From positions 1,364,001 to 1,428,000 of the forward strand of contig LR134389.1 of the NCBI GenBank assembly GCA_900637675.1: 64,000 bases of DNA. Direction: 5' to 3'. Below are positions 36,030-45,302 of this stretch, one piece after another. Numbering within the stretch: the first letter of the stretch is position 1; each line of letters begins with the position of its first letter. Made by a program: the position numbers and the translations under genes. Below the pieces are notes generated by a model. The model saw nothing but the letters and a program-made list of their open reading frames with translations. It did not search any database and was not told the origin of the DNA. This DNA comes from Streptococcus equi subsp. equi (GTDB lineage Bacteria > Bacillota > Bacilli > Lactobacillales > Streptococcaceae).

Positions 36030-37799
36030 TTATTTTTTACGTTTTGGTGGGTTATGAATGGCTTCGCCAAGCACATCTGCAAAGGCTTCGTACATCACCT
36101 CTGAGAAGGTTGGGTGTCCATGAATTGACAATAGCAATTCATCAACTGTTAGCTCAGCCTCCATGATTGTGGCTGCTTCATTGATCATTTCAGCGGCTGC
36201 TGGACCAATGATGTGAACACCAAGTATTTCATGGTATTTAGCATCTGCAATAACCTTTACAAAGCCATGAGCCTCGTTTGACGCAATAGCACGACCATTT
36301 CCTGTAAAGCTATTTTTACCAATAAGAACATCGCCATATTGCTCACGAGCCTGCTCTTCAGTTAAACCAACCATAGCGACCTCAGGGTGAGTATAGACCG
36401 CCGCTGGAGTGTATTTTAGGTTAGCCTTACGTGTTGTGCTGCCATGCATGGCATTCTCAGCAGCCACCTCACCCATACGGTAAGCAGCGTGGGCAAGCAT
36501 TTTAGTGCCGTTAACATCACCCGGTGCATAAATGCCTGGGATTGACGTTTCTTGGTAGTCATTAACCTTAATGCGGTTACGGTCCATTTCAAGGTTGAGG
36601 TTTTCAAGACCATTCATCTGTGGCACACGTCCAATAGATAGCAAGGCCTTTTCAGCAACAACCTCTTCGCCATTATTAAGCTTCAAGGTCAACTGGTTGT
36701 TGGCTTCAACAATCTCAGAGACACCAACTGAGGTCTTTATTGTCATGCCTTTCTTAGAAAGGATTTTTTGAAGCTCCAGTGAAACCTCCTTGTCCATGGC
36801 AGGAATAATGCGGTCAGCCATTTCAATAACTGTAACCTCTACACCGTAAGAGGCCCAAACAAGACCAAGCTCAATACCAACAACACCACCGCCCATAACA
36901 GCAAGTGATTTCGGCATTTCACGCAAATCAAGAATATCATCAGATGTCAAGACAAGCTTAGAATCAATCCCTGGAATATTGATGCGTGAGACCTTAGAGC
37001 CTGTCGCAAGAATAATATTGCGCCCTTTAATGGTTTGCACACCAATGGTAACCGTTTTATCAGGATTTACCTGACCAAGGCCATTAAAGATGGTTACCTT
37101 GTTGGCTTTAAGAAGCCCTTGAACCCCACCTGTTAGCGTCTTAACAACCGTATTTTTAAAGTCAACTGTCTTATCCATGTCAATAGTATAGTTGGTTGAA
37201 GCAAGGTTAATCCCGCGTCCTGCTGCAATCTTGATGCCATCAAGGATTTCAGCATTTTTGAGGTAGGTTTTTGTTGGGATACAGCCAACGTTTAAGCAGG
37301 TACCGCCAAATTCAGATTTTTCAACGATAGCAATCTTGCCGCCCAGCTGAGCACCACGAATAGCAGCGTAGTAACCCGCAGGACCGCCACCGACAACAAT
37401 GATGTCATATTCATCAGCAGCAAGCTCTGCCTTTGGTGCTGATGGCGCTGATCCTTGATCCGGTGCCTTTGGCACCTCAAGACCAGCCGCCTGTAAATCC
37501 TCGGTTGTACGCGCAACATTGACATCAGCCGCTGCTGGGCTTGATACATCGATAGCTTCACCCGCAGCTCCAATGTAGCCGATAACTTCGGTTACAGGGA
37601 CTGTCTCACCTGCCTGGCGAATGATTTTTAAAAGCACACCTGAGTCTTCTGCTTCTAATTCCATATTGGTCTTGTCTGACATGATTTCCAGAAGAATGTC
37701 ACCCTCGCTGACAGTGTCACCCTCCTGCTTTTTCCACTCGATGATCTCGCCTTCTTGCATGTCAACACCGAGCTTTGGCATAATAATTTCAACAGCCAT
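36030..37799 (-). CDS. pdhD: Dihydrolipoyl dehydrogenase (E3) with N-terminal lipoyl domain
   Basis: A 589-residue E3 that reoxidises dihydrolipoamide. Residues 1-77 are a biotinyl/lipoyl domain with the target Lys in EIMSDKTNME. Then come the FAD site VVGGGPAGYYAA (near 133), the redox disulfide in GGTCLNVGCIPTK (near 165), the NAD site MGGGVVGIELG and the C-terminal HGHPTFSE. The start is unusual: the ATG at 37799 has no clear ribosome site, and a TTG 30 bases upstream is in frame. The lipoyl domain is almost identical in DNA to that of pdhC. Confidence 0.94.
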   Translation of the reverse strand: MAVEIIMPKLGVDMQEGEIIEWKKQEGDTVSEGDILLEIMSDKTNMELEAEDSGVLLKIIRQAGETVPVTEVIGYIGAAGEAIDVSSPAAADVNVARTTEDLQAAGLEVPKAPDQGSAPSAPKAELAADEYDIIVVGGGPAGYYAAIRGAQLGGKIAIVEKSEFGGTCLNVGCIPTKTYLKNAEILDGIKIAAGRGINLASTNYTIDMDKTVDFKNTVVKTLTGGVQGLLKANKVTIFNGLGQVNPDKTVTIGVQTIKGRNIILATGSKVSRINIPGIDSKLVLTSDDILDLREMPKSLAVMGGGVVGIELGLVWASYGVEVTVIEMADRIIPAMDKEVSLELQKILSKKGMTIKTSVGVSEIVEANNQLTLKLNNGEEVVAEKALLSIGRVPQMNGLENLNLEMDRNRIKVNDYQETSIPGIYAPGDVNGTKMLAHAAYRMGEVAAENAMHGSTTRKANLKYTPAAVYTHPEVAMVGLTEEQAREQYGDVLIGKNSFTGNGRAIASNEAHGFVKVIADAKYHEILGVHIIGPAAAEMINEAATIMEAELTVDELLLSIHGHPTFSEVMYEAFADVLGEAIHNPPKRKK

Positions 37800-38007
37800 A
37801 ATGATATTGTAAGGAACGTTCAAATGCAATCAGATGCCTTAACAATCAGCACTGGCTAACATAAGCCTGCTAAAAGCCCTGCATTTAGCTCATAGCTAGT
37901 GACTACGAGCTCGTTCCAGATCCTTTCTATAGTTTTAAAGAATTATCTTTTCGTTACTTTGTTTCTGAAATATGCTCTCTTTGCATCGCAGGCCATAAGG
38001 CCTGTCA

Positions 38008-39417
38008 TCAGATTAGCAGTTCAAATGGATTTTCCATCAATTTTTTGAGATCAACCATGAATTTAGCACCATTCATGCCGTCCACCAGACGGTGGTCAAT
38101 TGTCAGACACATTGCCATGATTGGACGTGCAACAATCTCACCATCGACCACTGTTGGGGTTGGAATGGTTGCCCCAATACCTAGAATAGCTGAATTAGGC
38201 TGATTGATAATTGGATTGAAGGTTTTGGTGCCAAACATACCCAGATTTGTGATGGAGAAGGTTGAGCCTGACATTTCGGTAGCCTTTAGCTTGCCTCCTT
38301 GAGCCTTTTTGATAACGTCCTTAGAAGCAAGGACAAACTCTGAGAGACTCATCTTATCTGCACCATGAACAACTGGCACAACTAGCCCATCATCAAGTCC
38401 TACAGCAATACCAAGGTTGACAAAGCGATGAAGCTCAATATCATTAGCATCATTAATCAATGACGCATTCATGTATTCGTGCTCTGGCTTCATCAAGGTC
38501 TTAACAACGGCTAAACCAATCAAGTCAGTAAAGCTAACCTTTAGCCCTGTTTTAGCCATGATTGGGTCAATCAGCTTCTTGCGCAAGGCAATCATTTCGG
38601 TCATGTCAATGTCATAATTAAGCGTAAAGGTTGGTGCTGTAAGGTAGGAATGTGTCATACCCTTTGAAATAGCCTTACGCATAGCAGACATCTTCTTAAT
38701 TTCAACACCCTCTGGAAGCTCCTTAGCAGGCTTTTCTTCAGCAATAGATGCTTTTTCCACAGCAGGTGCTGCTGCGCCAAGCACAGCCAAAATGTCCTCC
38801 TTGGTAATCTTGCCACCAATACCTGTTCCGACCACCGCTGCAAGGTCAACTCCCTTGTCGGCAGCTATCTTACGAGCAAGTGGCGTTGCCTTAGGCTGAG
38901 CTCCTTTGAAGCCTTCAACGTCTTCTTTGTGGATACGGCCCTTTGGTCCTGTTCCTGGCACTTGGTTAAGCTCAATTCCCATTTCTGAAGCTGCTTTACG
39001 AGCTGCTGGCGTTGCGCGTACCTTTTCTCCGAAGGCTGGAGCATTGGCAACTGATGCTACCTGAGGCGCTGTTGAGGCTGCTTCTTTCGGTACAGTTGTT
39101 GTATTAGCTTCTGCTGATGTTGGTACTGGAATTTCAGTTGTTTTCTCACTTGAAGCAGTACTATTATCAACAGATTCACCTGCAGCACCAATATAGCCGA
39201 TAACCTCAGTGACAGGGACTGTTTCACCTGCCTGGCGAGTGATTTTTAGAAGCACACCTGAATCCTCTGCTTCAAGCTCCATATTTGTCTTGTCTGACAT
39301 GATTTCAAGAAGAATGTCACCCTCGCTAACAGTGTCACCCTCCTGCTTTTTCCACTCGATGATCTCGCCTTCTTGCATGTCAACACCGAGCTTTGGCATA
39401 ATAATTTCGACAGCCAT
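38008..39417 (-). CDS. pdhC: Dihydrolipoamide acetyltransferase (E2)
   Basis: A 469-residue E2. One lipoyl domain spans residues 1-77. An Ala/Pro/Thr-rich linker follows, then two peripheral-subunit-binding motifs (ATPAARKAASEMGIEL near 133, ATPLARKIAADKGVDL near 172), and the catalytic domain ending with DHRLVDGMNGAKF (near 445). GAAAGGAAA precedes the ATG. It transfers acetyl groups to CoA in the core of the pyruvate (or acetoin) dehydrogenase complex. Confidence 0.94.
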   Translation of the reverse strand: MAVEIIMPKLGVDMQEGEIIEWKKQEGDTVSEGDILLEIMSDKTNMELEAEDSGVLLKITRQAGETVPVTEVIGYIGAAGESVDNSTASSEKTTEIPVPTSAEANTTTVPKEAASTAPQVASVANAPAFGEKVRATPAARKAASEMGIELNQVPGTGPKGRIHKEDVEGFKGAQPKATPLARKIAADKGVDLAAVVGTGIGGKITKEDILAVLGAAAPAVEKASIAEEKPAKELPEGVEIKKMSAMRKAISKGMTHSYLTAPTFTLNYDIDMTEMIALRKKLIDPIMAKTGLKVSFTDLIGLAVVKTLMKPEHEYMNASLINDANDIELHRFVNLGIAVGLDDGLVVPVVHGADKMSLSEFVLASKDVIKKAQGGKLKATEMSGSTFSITNLGMFGTKTFNPIINQPNSAILGIGATIPTPTVVDGEIVARPIMAMCLTIDHRLVDGMNGAKFMVDLKKLMENPFELLI

Positions 39418-39540
39418 ATATTTCCTTTCATTTAATCCCGCAGCCCATGATCTTAAGACCAGATACAGCTGCTGAAAAAAGGGATACTGTTTTATCAGCC
39501 TGATGAAGAAAGCCTCTAAGCTAAGACTTCCTTTGCCATG

Positions 39541-40538
39541 CTAATTTCCCTTGTTGACCATTTTTACAATAGCAGCCTTGATTTTAGCAACATCTGGTAA
39601 GATAGCTTGCTCAAGAACACGTGCATAAGGTACTGGTACGTCCTCACTAGCAAGACGCACAATTGGGTGATCAAGGTAATCAAAGGCTTCACTTTCAGTG
39701 ACCATTGCTGCAATCTCACCGATAAAGCCACCAGTCTTATAGGCATCATTAACAAGCATAAGCTTCCCTGTCTTCTTAACAGAATTAATAATTAATTCCT
39801 TATCTAGTGGGATAAGGGTACGTGGATCAACAACCTCCACATTAATACCATCAGCTGCAAGCTCTTCGGCTGCCTGAAGGACACGCTCTAGCATACGCCC
39901 ATAGGAAACAATGGTTACATCAGTCCCTTCACGCTTGATATCCCCCTTGCCAAGTGGGATATAAAATCTGGATCCTGATTGACCTCTTCTTTTTTACCGT
40001 ACAAGGCCTTAGGCTCCATGAAAATAACAATATTGTTATCACGAATAGCTGACTTTAAAAGTCCCTTTGCTTCGTTAGCAGTTCCAGGTGCAACCACCTT
40101 GATCCCAGGAATATGCGTCAACCAAGCCTCAAGAGATTGCGAATGCTGAGCTGCAGATCCAATTCCTGAGCCAGAAGCAACACGAAAAGTTGCTGGCGTG
40201 ATCAAGCCACCACCAAACATGTAGTTGTTTTTTGCCCCATTATTAACAATTGCATCAAGTGCAATGGTAATAAAGTCCATAAAAGTAAGGTCAACAATCG
40301 GACGAAGCCCTGTAATTGCTGAACCAATCGCTGCACCTGCAATAGCAGCCTCTGAAATCGGCGTATCCTTGACACGTTTGGCACCAAATTCCTCAATCAT
40401 GCCAACAGAAGTACCAAAGTCTCCTCCGTAAACACCTACGTCCTCACCCATAAGGTAAATCGTGTCATCTTTGCGCATCTCCTCTGTCATGGCAAGATTG
40501 ATAGCCTCACGCAAAGCCATTAATTTTGTTTCTGTCAT
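39541..40538 (-). pseudogene. pdhB: Dehydrogenase E1 beta subunit, single-base frameshift
   Basis: The E1 beta subunit forms the alpha2beta2 thiamine-diphosphate enzyme with pdhA. From 40538 the protein is normal for about 190 residues (LMGEDVGVYGGDFG; DTPISEAAIAG; FRVASGSG). It then shifts at a TTTT run near 39964-39967. One additional T would continue as PDFYIPLGKGDIKREGTDV into the remaining transketolase C-terminal domain, which runs intact to VKMVNKGN at 39541. The joined product would be about 332 residues, the normal size. The gene is probably intact in the organism, because the other three subunits are undamaged. Confidence 0.88.
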
Positions 40539-40617
40539 TATTATCTCCTAATGTTTACAAAATAGAATTGTCAATGTTACTGTGAATAGATTTTTGCTCG
40601 ATGTGCTAGCAGATCAG

Positions 40618-41586
40618 CTAGTCTACCCAAACGTCCTCAAAGGCTACAGAAATGTCTGGATCTGGACTATTTTGTGCAAACTCATAAGCGTCATCAATTT
40701 CTTGCTTGACCTGTGCTTGAAGCGCATCTAATTCTTCATCTGTAGCAATGCCTTCACCTGTTAGGTAAGCGCGATACTTAAGCATTGGGTCCTTTTCCTT
40801 CCACTCATCAACCTCTTCTTTGGTGCGGTATTTGCCGGCATCAGCAGTTGAATGACCAAACCAACGGTAAGACTCAACCTCAACAACAGCAGGACCATTG
40901 CCACCGCGAACATGCTCAACAGCCTTACTCATGGTTTCATAAACTGCCATCACATCGTTGCCGTCCTCACAATAAAAGCCTGGAATACCATAAGCCTCAG
41001 CACGCGTGTAGAGGTGAGGTGTATTTGTGGCATTGTTAATGCTCATGGAAATCCCATAGCGGTTGTTAATGATAAAGAAAATCACAGGAAGCTTCCAAGT
41101 TGCTGCCATATTGACAGACTCATGGAAGGAGCCCTCATTTGTTGCGCCATCTCCAGAAAAGGCCACAACGATATTGTTGGTCCCCTTGTATTGCTGTGTC
41201 AAGGCAGCACCTACCGCAAGGGCATAGCCACCTCCAACGATACCATTTGTTCCATAGTTTCCTTTTTCAAAATCAGCCAAGTGCATTGAGCCGCCGCGTC
41301 CCTTTGACACACCTGTTACCTTACCGGCTAGCTCAGCCATCATTTTATTGAGGTCCATATCTTTAGCAATAGATTGCCCATGCCCGCGGTGGTTTGAAAA
41401 AATAATATCATCATAGGTCAAATGTGCCACAGCGCCAACGTTTGCTGCCTCCTCACCAACTGAGAAGTGTGTCATGCCCTGCACAAATCCACGACGGACA
41501 AGCTTATTAATACGTGAATCAAATTCACGAATACGCTCCATTTTAAGGAACATATCTAAATGTTGTTCTTTAGAAACTGTTACCAT
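40618..41586 (-). CDS. pdhA: Dehydrogenase E1 alpha subunit
   Basis: A 322-residue thiamine-diphosphate decarboxylase subunit. The TPP motif GDGATNEGSFHESVNMAA spans about residues 148-165, and the conserved phosphorylation-loop-like YRWFGHSTADAGKYR follows near 255. The start at 41586 has GGAGG 5 bases upstream; the ATG 12 bases earlier contains that site. It is the first gene of the pdhA-B-C-D operon. In S. pyogenes such genes have been labelled aco; pyruvate is the more likely substrate, but acetoin cannot be excluded. Confidence 0.93.
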   Translation of the reverse strand: MVTVSKEQHLDMFLKMERIREFDSRINKLVRRGFVQGMTHFSVGEEAANVGAVAHLTYDDIIFSNHRGHGQSIAKDMDLNKMMAELAGKVTGVSKGRGGSMHLADFEKGNYGTNGIVGGGYALAVGAALTQQYKGTNNIVVAFSGDGATNEGSFHESVNMAATWKLPVIFFIINNRYGISMSINNATNTPHLYTRAEAYGIPGFYCEDGNDVMAVYETMSKAVEHVRGGNGPAVVEVESYRWFGHSTADAGKYRTKEEVDEWKEKDPMLKYRAYLTGEGIATDEELDALQAQVKQEIDDAYEFAQNSPDPDISVAFEDVWVD

Positions 41587-41699
41587 TTCGGCCTCCATAT
41601 TATCATATTACTTCCTAATCATAAAACTTTTCTTCACAATTTGCAAGGATTTTAATCGCTTTCTTTGTGACTATAAAAGCTTTTTTAAGACGTTTTAGT

Positions 41700-41713
41700 T
41701 TGTGGTTTCACAA
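41700..41713. promoter_or_regulatory. TTGTG-N4-CACAA inverted repeat upstream of pdhA
   Basis: A perfect 5-bp inverted repeat in the pdhA promoter region. It resembles half of a Rex (NADH sensor) operator but has a shorter spacer than the usual TTGTGA-N6-TCACAA. It is a weak candidate operator. A second inverted repeat, TCTGTTA/TAACAGA (41731-41737, 41748-41754), lies just upstream. Confidence 0.3.
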
Positions 41714-41754
41714 GCTAGATTGTTATAGCATCTGTTACATTTATATATAACAGA

Positions 41755-41952
41755 TTGAAAAATGAGTCAGTGTTTATTCAGGGAGGTCAAGCACCTATTG
41801 ACTTTGATAGTCAGAAATATCATCACTCTTTAAGAGGAAAATAGGCTCTAAATGACCTGTTTCTTCTAGCACAATCATGATCACCTACCAAACGAACGCT
41901 TTGCTTGCCTCGCTCCGATAGAGGCGAAATGAACTAAAAATCGCATAACTAA
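41755..41952. other. Intergenic stretch with an IS200-end-like fragment
   Basis: No gene. Near 41903-41945 the order GCTCCGATAGAGGCGAAATG, ACTAAA, then CATAAC resembles the region near 22490-22535 between the two IS200 copies (CCTACGGAGCGAAACGG, ACTAAA, CATAAC). It could be a solitary element end. Confidence 0.35.
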
Positions 41953-41985
41953 AAATGCCTGATTTTACCTGAAAATCAGACATTT
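41953..41985 (-). terminator. Terminator after the ABC-F gene
   Basis: AAATGTCTGATTTT (41985-41972) pairs with AAAATCAGGCATTT (41966-41953) on the minus strand with one mismatch and is followed by TTAG. It is about 100 bases after the stop codon of the ABC-F gene. Confidence 0.65.
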
Positions 41986-42091
41986 AAAAGCTTTAAGACA
42001 TTAGACTCAGGCTCTAATTATAATCCTCTAAGAAAAGCCTGCTACCTTGCACTACCCAAGAATAGCAAGGCAATTTCATTATCTCACCAGG

Positions 42092-44002
42092 CTACTCCAG
42101 CTGTCCTGCAATGTCCTCCCACTCCAGCAGCAAGGTCTCCTGTTTCTGATTAAGCTGATCCAACTCTTTTTGCCAGTCTATCAGTTGAGTCGTATCATTT
42201 GATACTAGCATTTGAGCTTCTATAGCCTTAGCCTGTGCTTCTAGCCCTTCTAAGGTCTGCTCAATCTCCTCAAAGCGCCTTGTTAAGCGACGGTATTCCT
42301 TTTGGCTGGCCTTTTGAAGCTGATAATCAGTTACAGCAGCTTCTGCTACATCAGTCTCTACTACGTGATCTGCAGCAGCTAGACGGGCTAATTCCTCCCG
42401 CTCTGCCTTTTTTTCTACATAATAGTCGTAGTCCCCCAGATAGAGTGTTGAGCCTGCTTCAGTTATTTCTAAAACCTTAGTGGCCACTCGGTTGATAAAA
42501 TACCTGTCATGACTAACAAACAACAAGGTCCCATCAAAGTCAATCAAGGCATTTTCTAGAACCTCTTTGCTATCAATATCCAGGTGGTTGGTTGGCTCAT
42601 CTAGAATCAGAAAATTGTCCTTTTTCATAGATAATTTTGTTAAGAGCAGCCGAGCCTTTTCGCCCCCAGATAGCATGGCCACAGACTTTTTGACGTCCTC
42701 ACCAGAAAAGAGAAAGGCACCTAAGCGGCTGCGGATCTCAAGCTCAGCTGTCGTTGGGAAATCACGCCAAAGCTCCTCCAATACAGAATTACTACCAGTC
42801 AGATGAGATTGCGTTTGGTCATAATAGCCTGTTTCAACATTAGTCCCATAATGGCATGTCCCTTTAATCAAAGGAATCTCTCCAATAATGGATTTGAGTA
42901 GGGTTGACTTGCCAATACCATTTGGCCCAACAATAGCGATTGCATCTAACCTACGGACATCTAGATGAATTGGCTCAGCTAAAATATGGTCATTGTAGCC
43001 AATAGCGGCGTCTGTCACCTGCAAAACAACATTTCCTGAGGGCTTATCAATCTGAAAAGTCATACTAGCTGATTTGCGAGAGCTACTTGGCTTGTCTAAG
43101 CGTTCTAGCTTTTCTAGCTGCTTGCGTCTTGCCTGAGCACGCTTGGTCGTTGACGCTCGAACAATGTTTTTTTGGACAAAATCCTCTAGCTTAGCAATCT
43201 CTTTTTGCTGCTTGTCATAATGCTTCTCTTCTGCTGCAAGCTTTTCAGCCTTTAAATCAATAAAGCGTGAGTAATTACCAACATAGCGGTCTAAGCTATT
43301 TTTAGTCAGATCAAGTGTGATGGTTGCGACCTTATCCAAGAAATAGCGGTCATGACTGACAATGATCAAGGCTCCCTGATAATTTACCAGATAATGCTCC
43401 AGCCAGGCAATGGTTTCAATATCTAAATGGTTGGTCGGCTCATCAAGCACCAATAGCTCTGGCTTTTCTAGTAGCATTTTTGCCAGGGCCAAACGGGTAT
43501 TTTGCCCACCAGAAAGCTCTGAGATTTTCATTTCCCACATGCTTTCGTCAAACTTAAAGCCATTTAAAATAGCTCGAATATCTGACTCATAGGTGAAGCC
43601 ATTTCGCAAGCGAAAGCTTTCTGACAGCCGGTCATAGTCTGACATGAGCTGGTCCAGAGCTTGCCCTGATCGACTGGCCATATCAGCCTCCATTTGCCTT
43701 AGTCGCTGCTCATCAACCCTCAATTCAGCAAATACCTTTAGCATTTCCTGATAAATGGTCTTGTCAGACTCAAATCGGCTATTTTGTGCCAAATAAGATA
43801 GGGTTAAGTCCCTTTTTCGACTAACCTCACCGCTAGTTGGCTCTTCTTCTCCAACTAAAATCTTAAGAAGGGTTGATTTGCCAGCACCATTTGGCCCAAC
43901 CAAGGCAATGCGATCACGTTCACCAACCTGCAGCGATAGGTTTTGAAAAAGCACCTCTCCTGAAAAAGAGCGCTCAATGTTATTTCCTTGTAATATAATC
44001 AT
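42092..44002 (-). CDS. ABC-F family ATP-binding protein
   Basis: A 636-residue soluble protein with two ATP-binding domains and no membrane part. Walker A motifs are GPNGAGKST (near residue 37) and GPNGIGKST (near 360), both domains have LSGGQ/LSGGE signatures, and an Arg/Lys-rich linker lies between. The C-terminal coiled coil (QKEYRRLTRRFEEIEQTLEGLE) is typical of the YdiF/Uup groups. These proteins act on ribosomes. The start is the ATG at 44002 preceded by AAGGGT. Confidence 0.92.
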   Translation of the reverse strand: MIILQGNNIERSFSGEVLFQNLSLQVGERDRIALVGPNGAGKSTLLKILVGEEEPTSGEVSRKRDLTLSYLAQNSRFESDKTIYQEMLKVFAELRVDEQRLRQMEADMASRSGQALDQLMSDYDRLSESFRLRNGFTYESDIRAILNGFKFDESMWEMKISELSGGQNTRLALAKMLLEKPELLVLDEPTNHLDIETIAWLEHYLVNYQGALIIVSHDRYFLDKVATITLDLTKNSLDRYVGNYSRFIDLKAEKLAAEEKHYDKQQKEIAKLEDFVQKNIVRASTTKRAQARRKQLEKLERLDKPSSSRKSASMTFQIDKPSGNVVLQVTDAAIGYNDHILAEPIHLDVRRLDAIAIVGPNGIGKSTLLKSIIGEIPLIKGTCHYGTNVETGYYDQTQSHLTGSNSVLEELWRDFPTTAELEIRSRLGAFLFSGEDVKKSVAMLSGGEKARLLLTKLSMKKDNFLILDEPTNHLDIDSKEVLENALIDFDGTLLFVSHDRYFINRVATKVLEITEAGSTLYLGDYDYYVEKKAEREELARLAAADHVVETDVAEAAVTDYQLQKASQKEYRRLTRRFEEIEQTLEGLEAQAKAIEAQMLVSNDTTQLIDWQKELDQLNQKQETLLLEWEDIAGQLE

Positions 44003-44102
44003 ACCCTTATTGTAGCAAAAAAATGCCCTTTTGGGGGGCACTTTTAGTTATTTTTACAGGTAAGATAAGACTCATCAACAAGCTAAAGACATAAGCCTTA
44101 GG

Positions 44103-44387
44103 CTAACATCGCTTATCACCCTTAGTGGTATTTATCTGATGAGACAAACTGCTGCTTGAAAAACCAGTGGGTTGACCTGTTAGCGTATCCAACAATCGCA
44201 CCACCTGCTCAGTTATGCTTGAAATGCTATTAGCCAGTGAGGAATCACTATGGTTCGAATAATAAATCAAACCAAAAATAAGCAATACCAATACTATTAG
44301 GGTCTGCAAACAGCCTCTGACAAGCTGCCAGACAAGCTTCAGCAGAAGCTTTGGGAGGCATAAGAGGATAGTCAGTAGTTTTTTCAT
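44103..44387 (-). CDS. Small membrane protein of unknown function
   Basis: A 94-residue protein with a long basic-hydrophobic N-terminus and one TM segment (CLQTLIVLVLLIFGLIYYS, about residues 26-44). A Ser/Thr-rich outward tail follows. I recognise no domain. It sits between the esterase and ABC-F genes on the same strand, 24 bases after the esterase stop, so it is probably cotranscribed. Confidence 0.6.
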   Translation of the reverse strand: MKKLLTILLCLPKLLLKLVWQLVRGCLQTLIVLVLLIFGLIYYSNHSDSSLANSISSITEQVVRLLDTLTGQPTGFSSSSLSHQINTTKGDKRC

Positions 44388-44411
44388 CGTAATAAGCCTA
44401 AATTCTTTCGT

Positions 44412-45197
44412 TTAGGATAGCCTTTCTTCCTTGTGGTAAGCAATCGGCAGCCAATCTAATAGGGCCTCTAGCTGCTGATTCCAATAATACCATTCGTGCC
44501 TGCCATGATCCTTACGATAATCAATAGTCAAGCCAAGCCTTCTCAACTCAGCAACTGCCTTTTCATTGGCTTCAAACAAAAAGTCCTCATAGCCACACCA
44601 AGCGTATAGCTGGGTTTGACCATCACTTTCTGCTGCTATACTTGTCAAATAATGCTTTTTGATATCAGGAGCATTCAAATCTCCAAAAACACCCTGCCAA
44701 TAAGGCAGCTCACCTATACCTTGCTGTAATAGCATTTCCGGCGAAAAATGCAAGGCCCCAGAAAAGGAAGCAGCATAGGAAAAGCGATTGCTTTTTAAGG
44801 CCCATTTAAAGGCACCATAGCCTCCCATTGACAGCCCAGCAACAAAGGTTTTTTCACGCTTAGTGGTCATATTAGGAAAGAAAGAAGCTAATAGCCGAGG
44901 AAGTTCCTCTGCAATAGCTTGGTAATAATTCATACCGTAGGTGGTATCGGTATACCAGCCTAAATCAGTCGATGGCATCACCACGATTAAATTGGTATGG
45001 CGAAGCAGCCTTTCAATATTAGTCCGCTTTTGCCAGGAATTTTCATTTCCTCCCATACCATGTAACAGATAAAGAACTGGAATATCTTGGTAGCCTTGCT
45101 CTTCTGGGCTAAGCTCAGACTGATCAGGGTAGATCACCTTGACATGTCTTTCCATAGCCAAGATCTCTGAATGATACTCAATGCTAATGCTTGCCAT
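44412..45197 (-). CDS. estA: Tributyrin-type esterase (esterase D family)
   Basis: A 261-residue alpha/beta hydrolase. The nucleophile Ser is in [15 protein letters not shown] (near residue 120), an oxyanion motif [12 protein letters not shown] is near 46, the Asp is near [12 protein letters not shown], and the catalytic His is in [11 protein letters not shown] near 235. It has no signal peptide. In streptococci the estA gene stands beside RNase J2, as here. GGAGG lies 7 bases before the ATG. Confidence 0.88.
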   Translation of the reverse strand: MASISIEYHSEILAMERHVKVIYPDQSELSPEEQGYQDIPVLYLLHGMGGNENSWQKRTNIERLLRHTNLIVVMPSTDLGWYTDTTYGMNYYQAIAEELPRLLASFFPNMTTKREKTFVAGLSMGGYGAFKWALKSNRFSYAASFSGALHFSPEMLLQQGIGELPYWQGVFGDLNAPDIKKHYLTSIAAESDGQTQLYAWCGYEDFLFEANEKAVAELRRLGLTIDYRKDHGRHEWYYWNQQLEALLDWLPIAYHKEERLS

Positions 45198-45251
45198 CAG
45201 CTCACCTCCTTTTTAATATCACCAAAGCATAAGGAAAGCCCACTCTTAAGA

Positions 45252-45286
45252 CCTAAAAGCCAGATCCTATTTGACCAGCTTTTAGG
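45252..45286. repeat. Inverted repeat between rnjB and estA
   Basis: CCTAAAAGC (45252-45260) and GCTTTTAGG (45278-45286) form a 9-bp stem with a 17-base loop whose ends can also pair. There is no T tail. It may be an mRNA processing or attenuating hairpin rather than a full terminator. Confidence 0.45.
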
Positions 45287-45302
45287 CAGGGCTGTATCTG
45301 TA

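Noticed and set aside
41700..41713. Rex operator upstream of pdhA
   Set aside because: The spacing is four bases rather than six and the outer bases do not fit the consensus; listed only as a weak inverted repeat.
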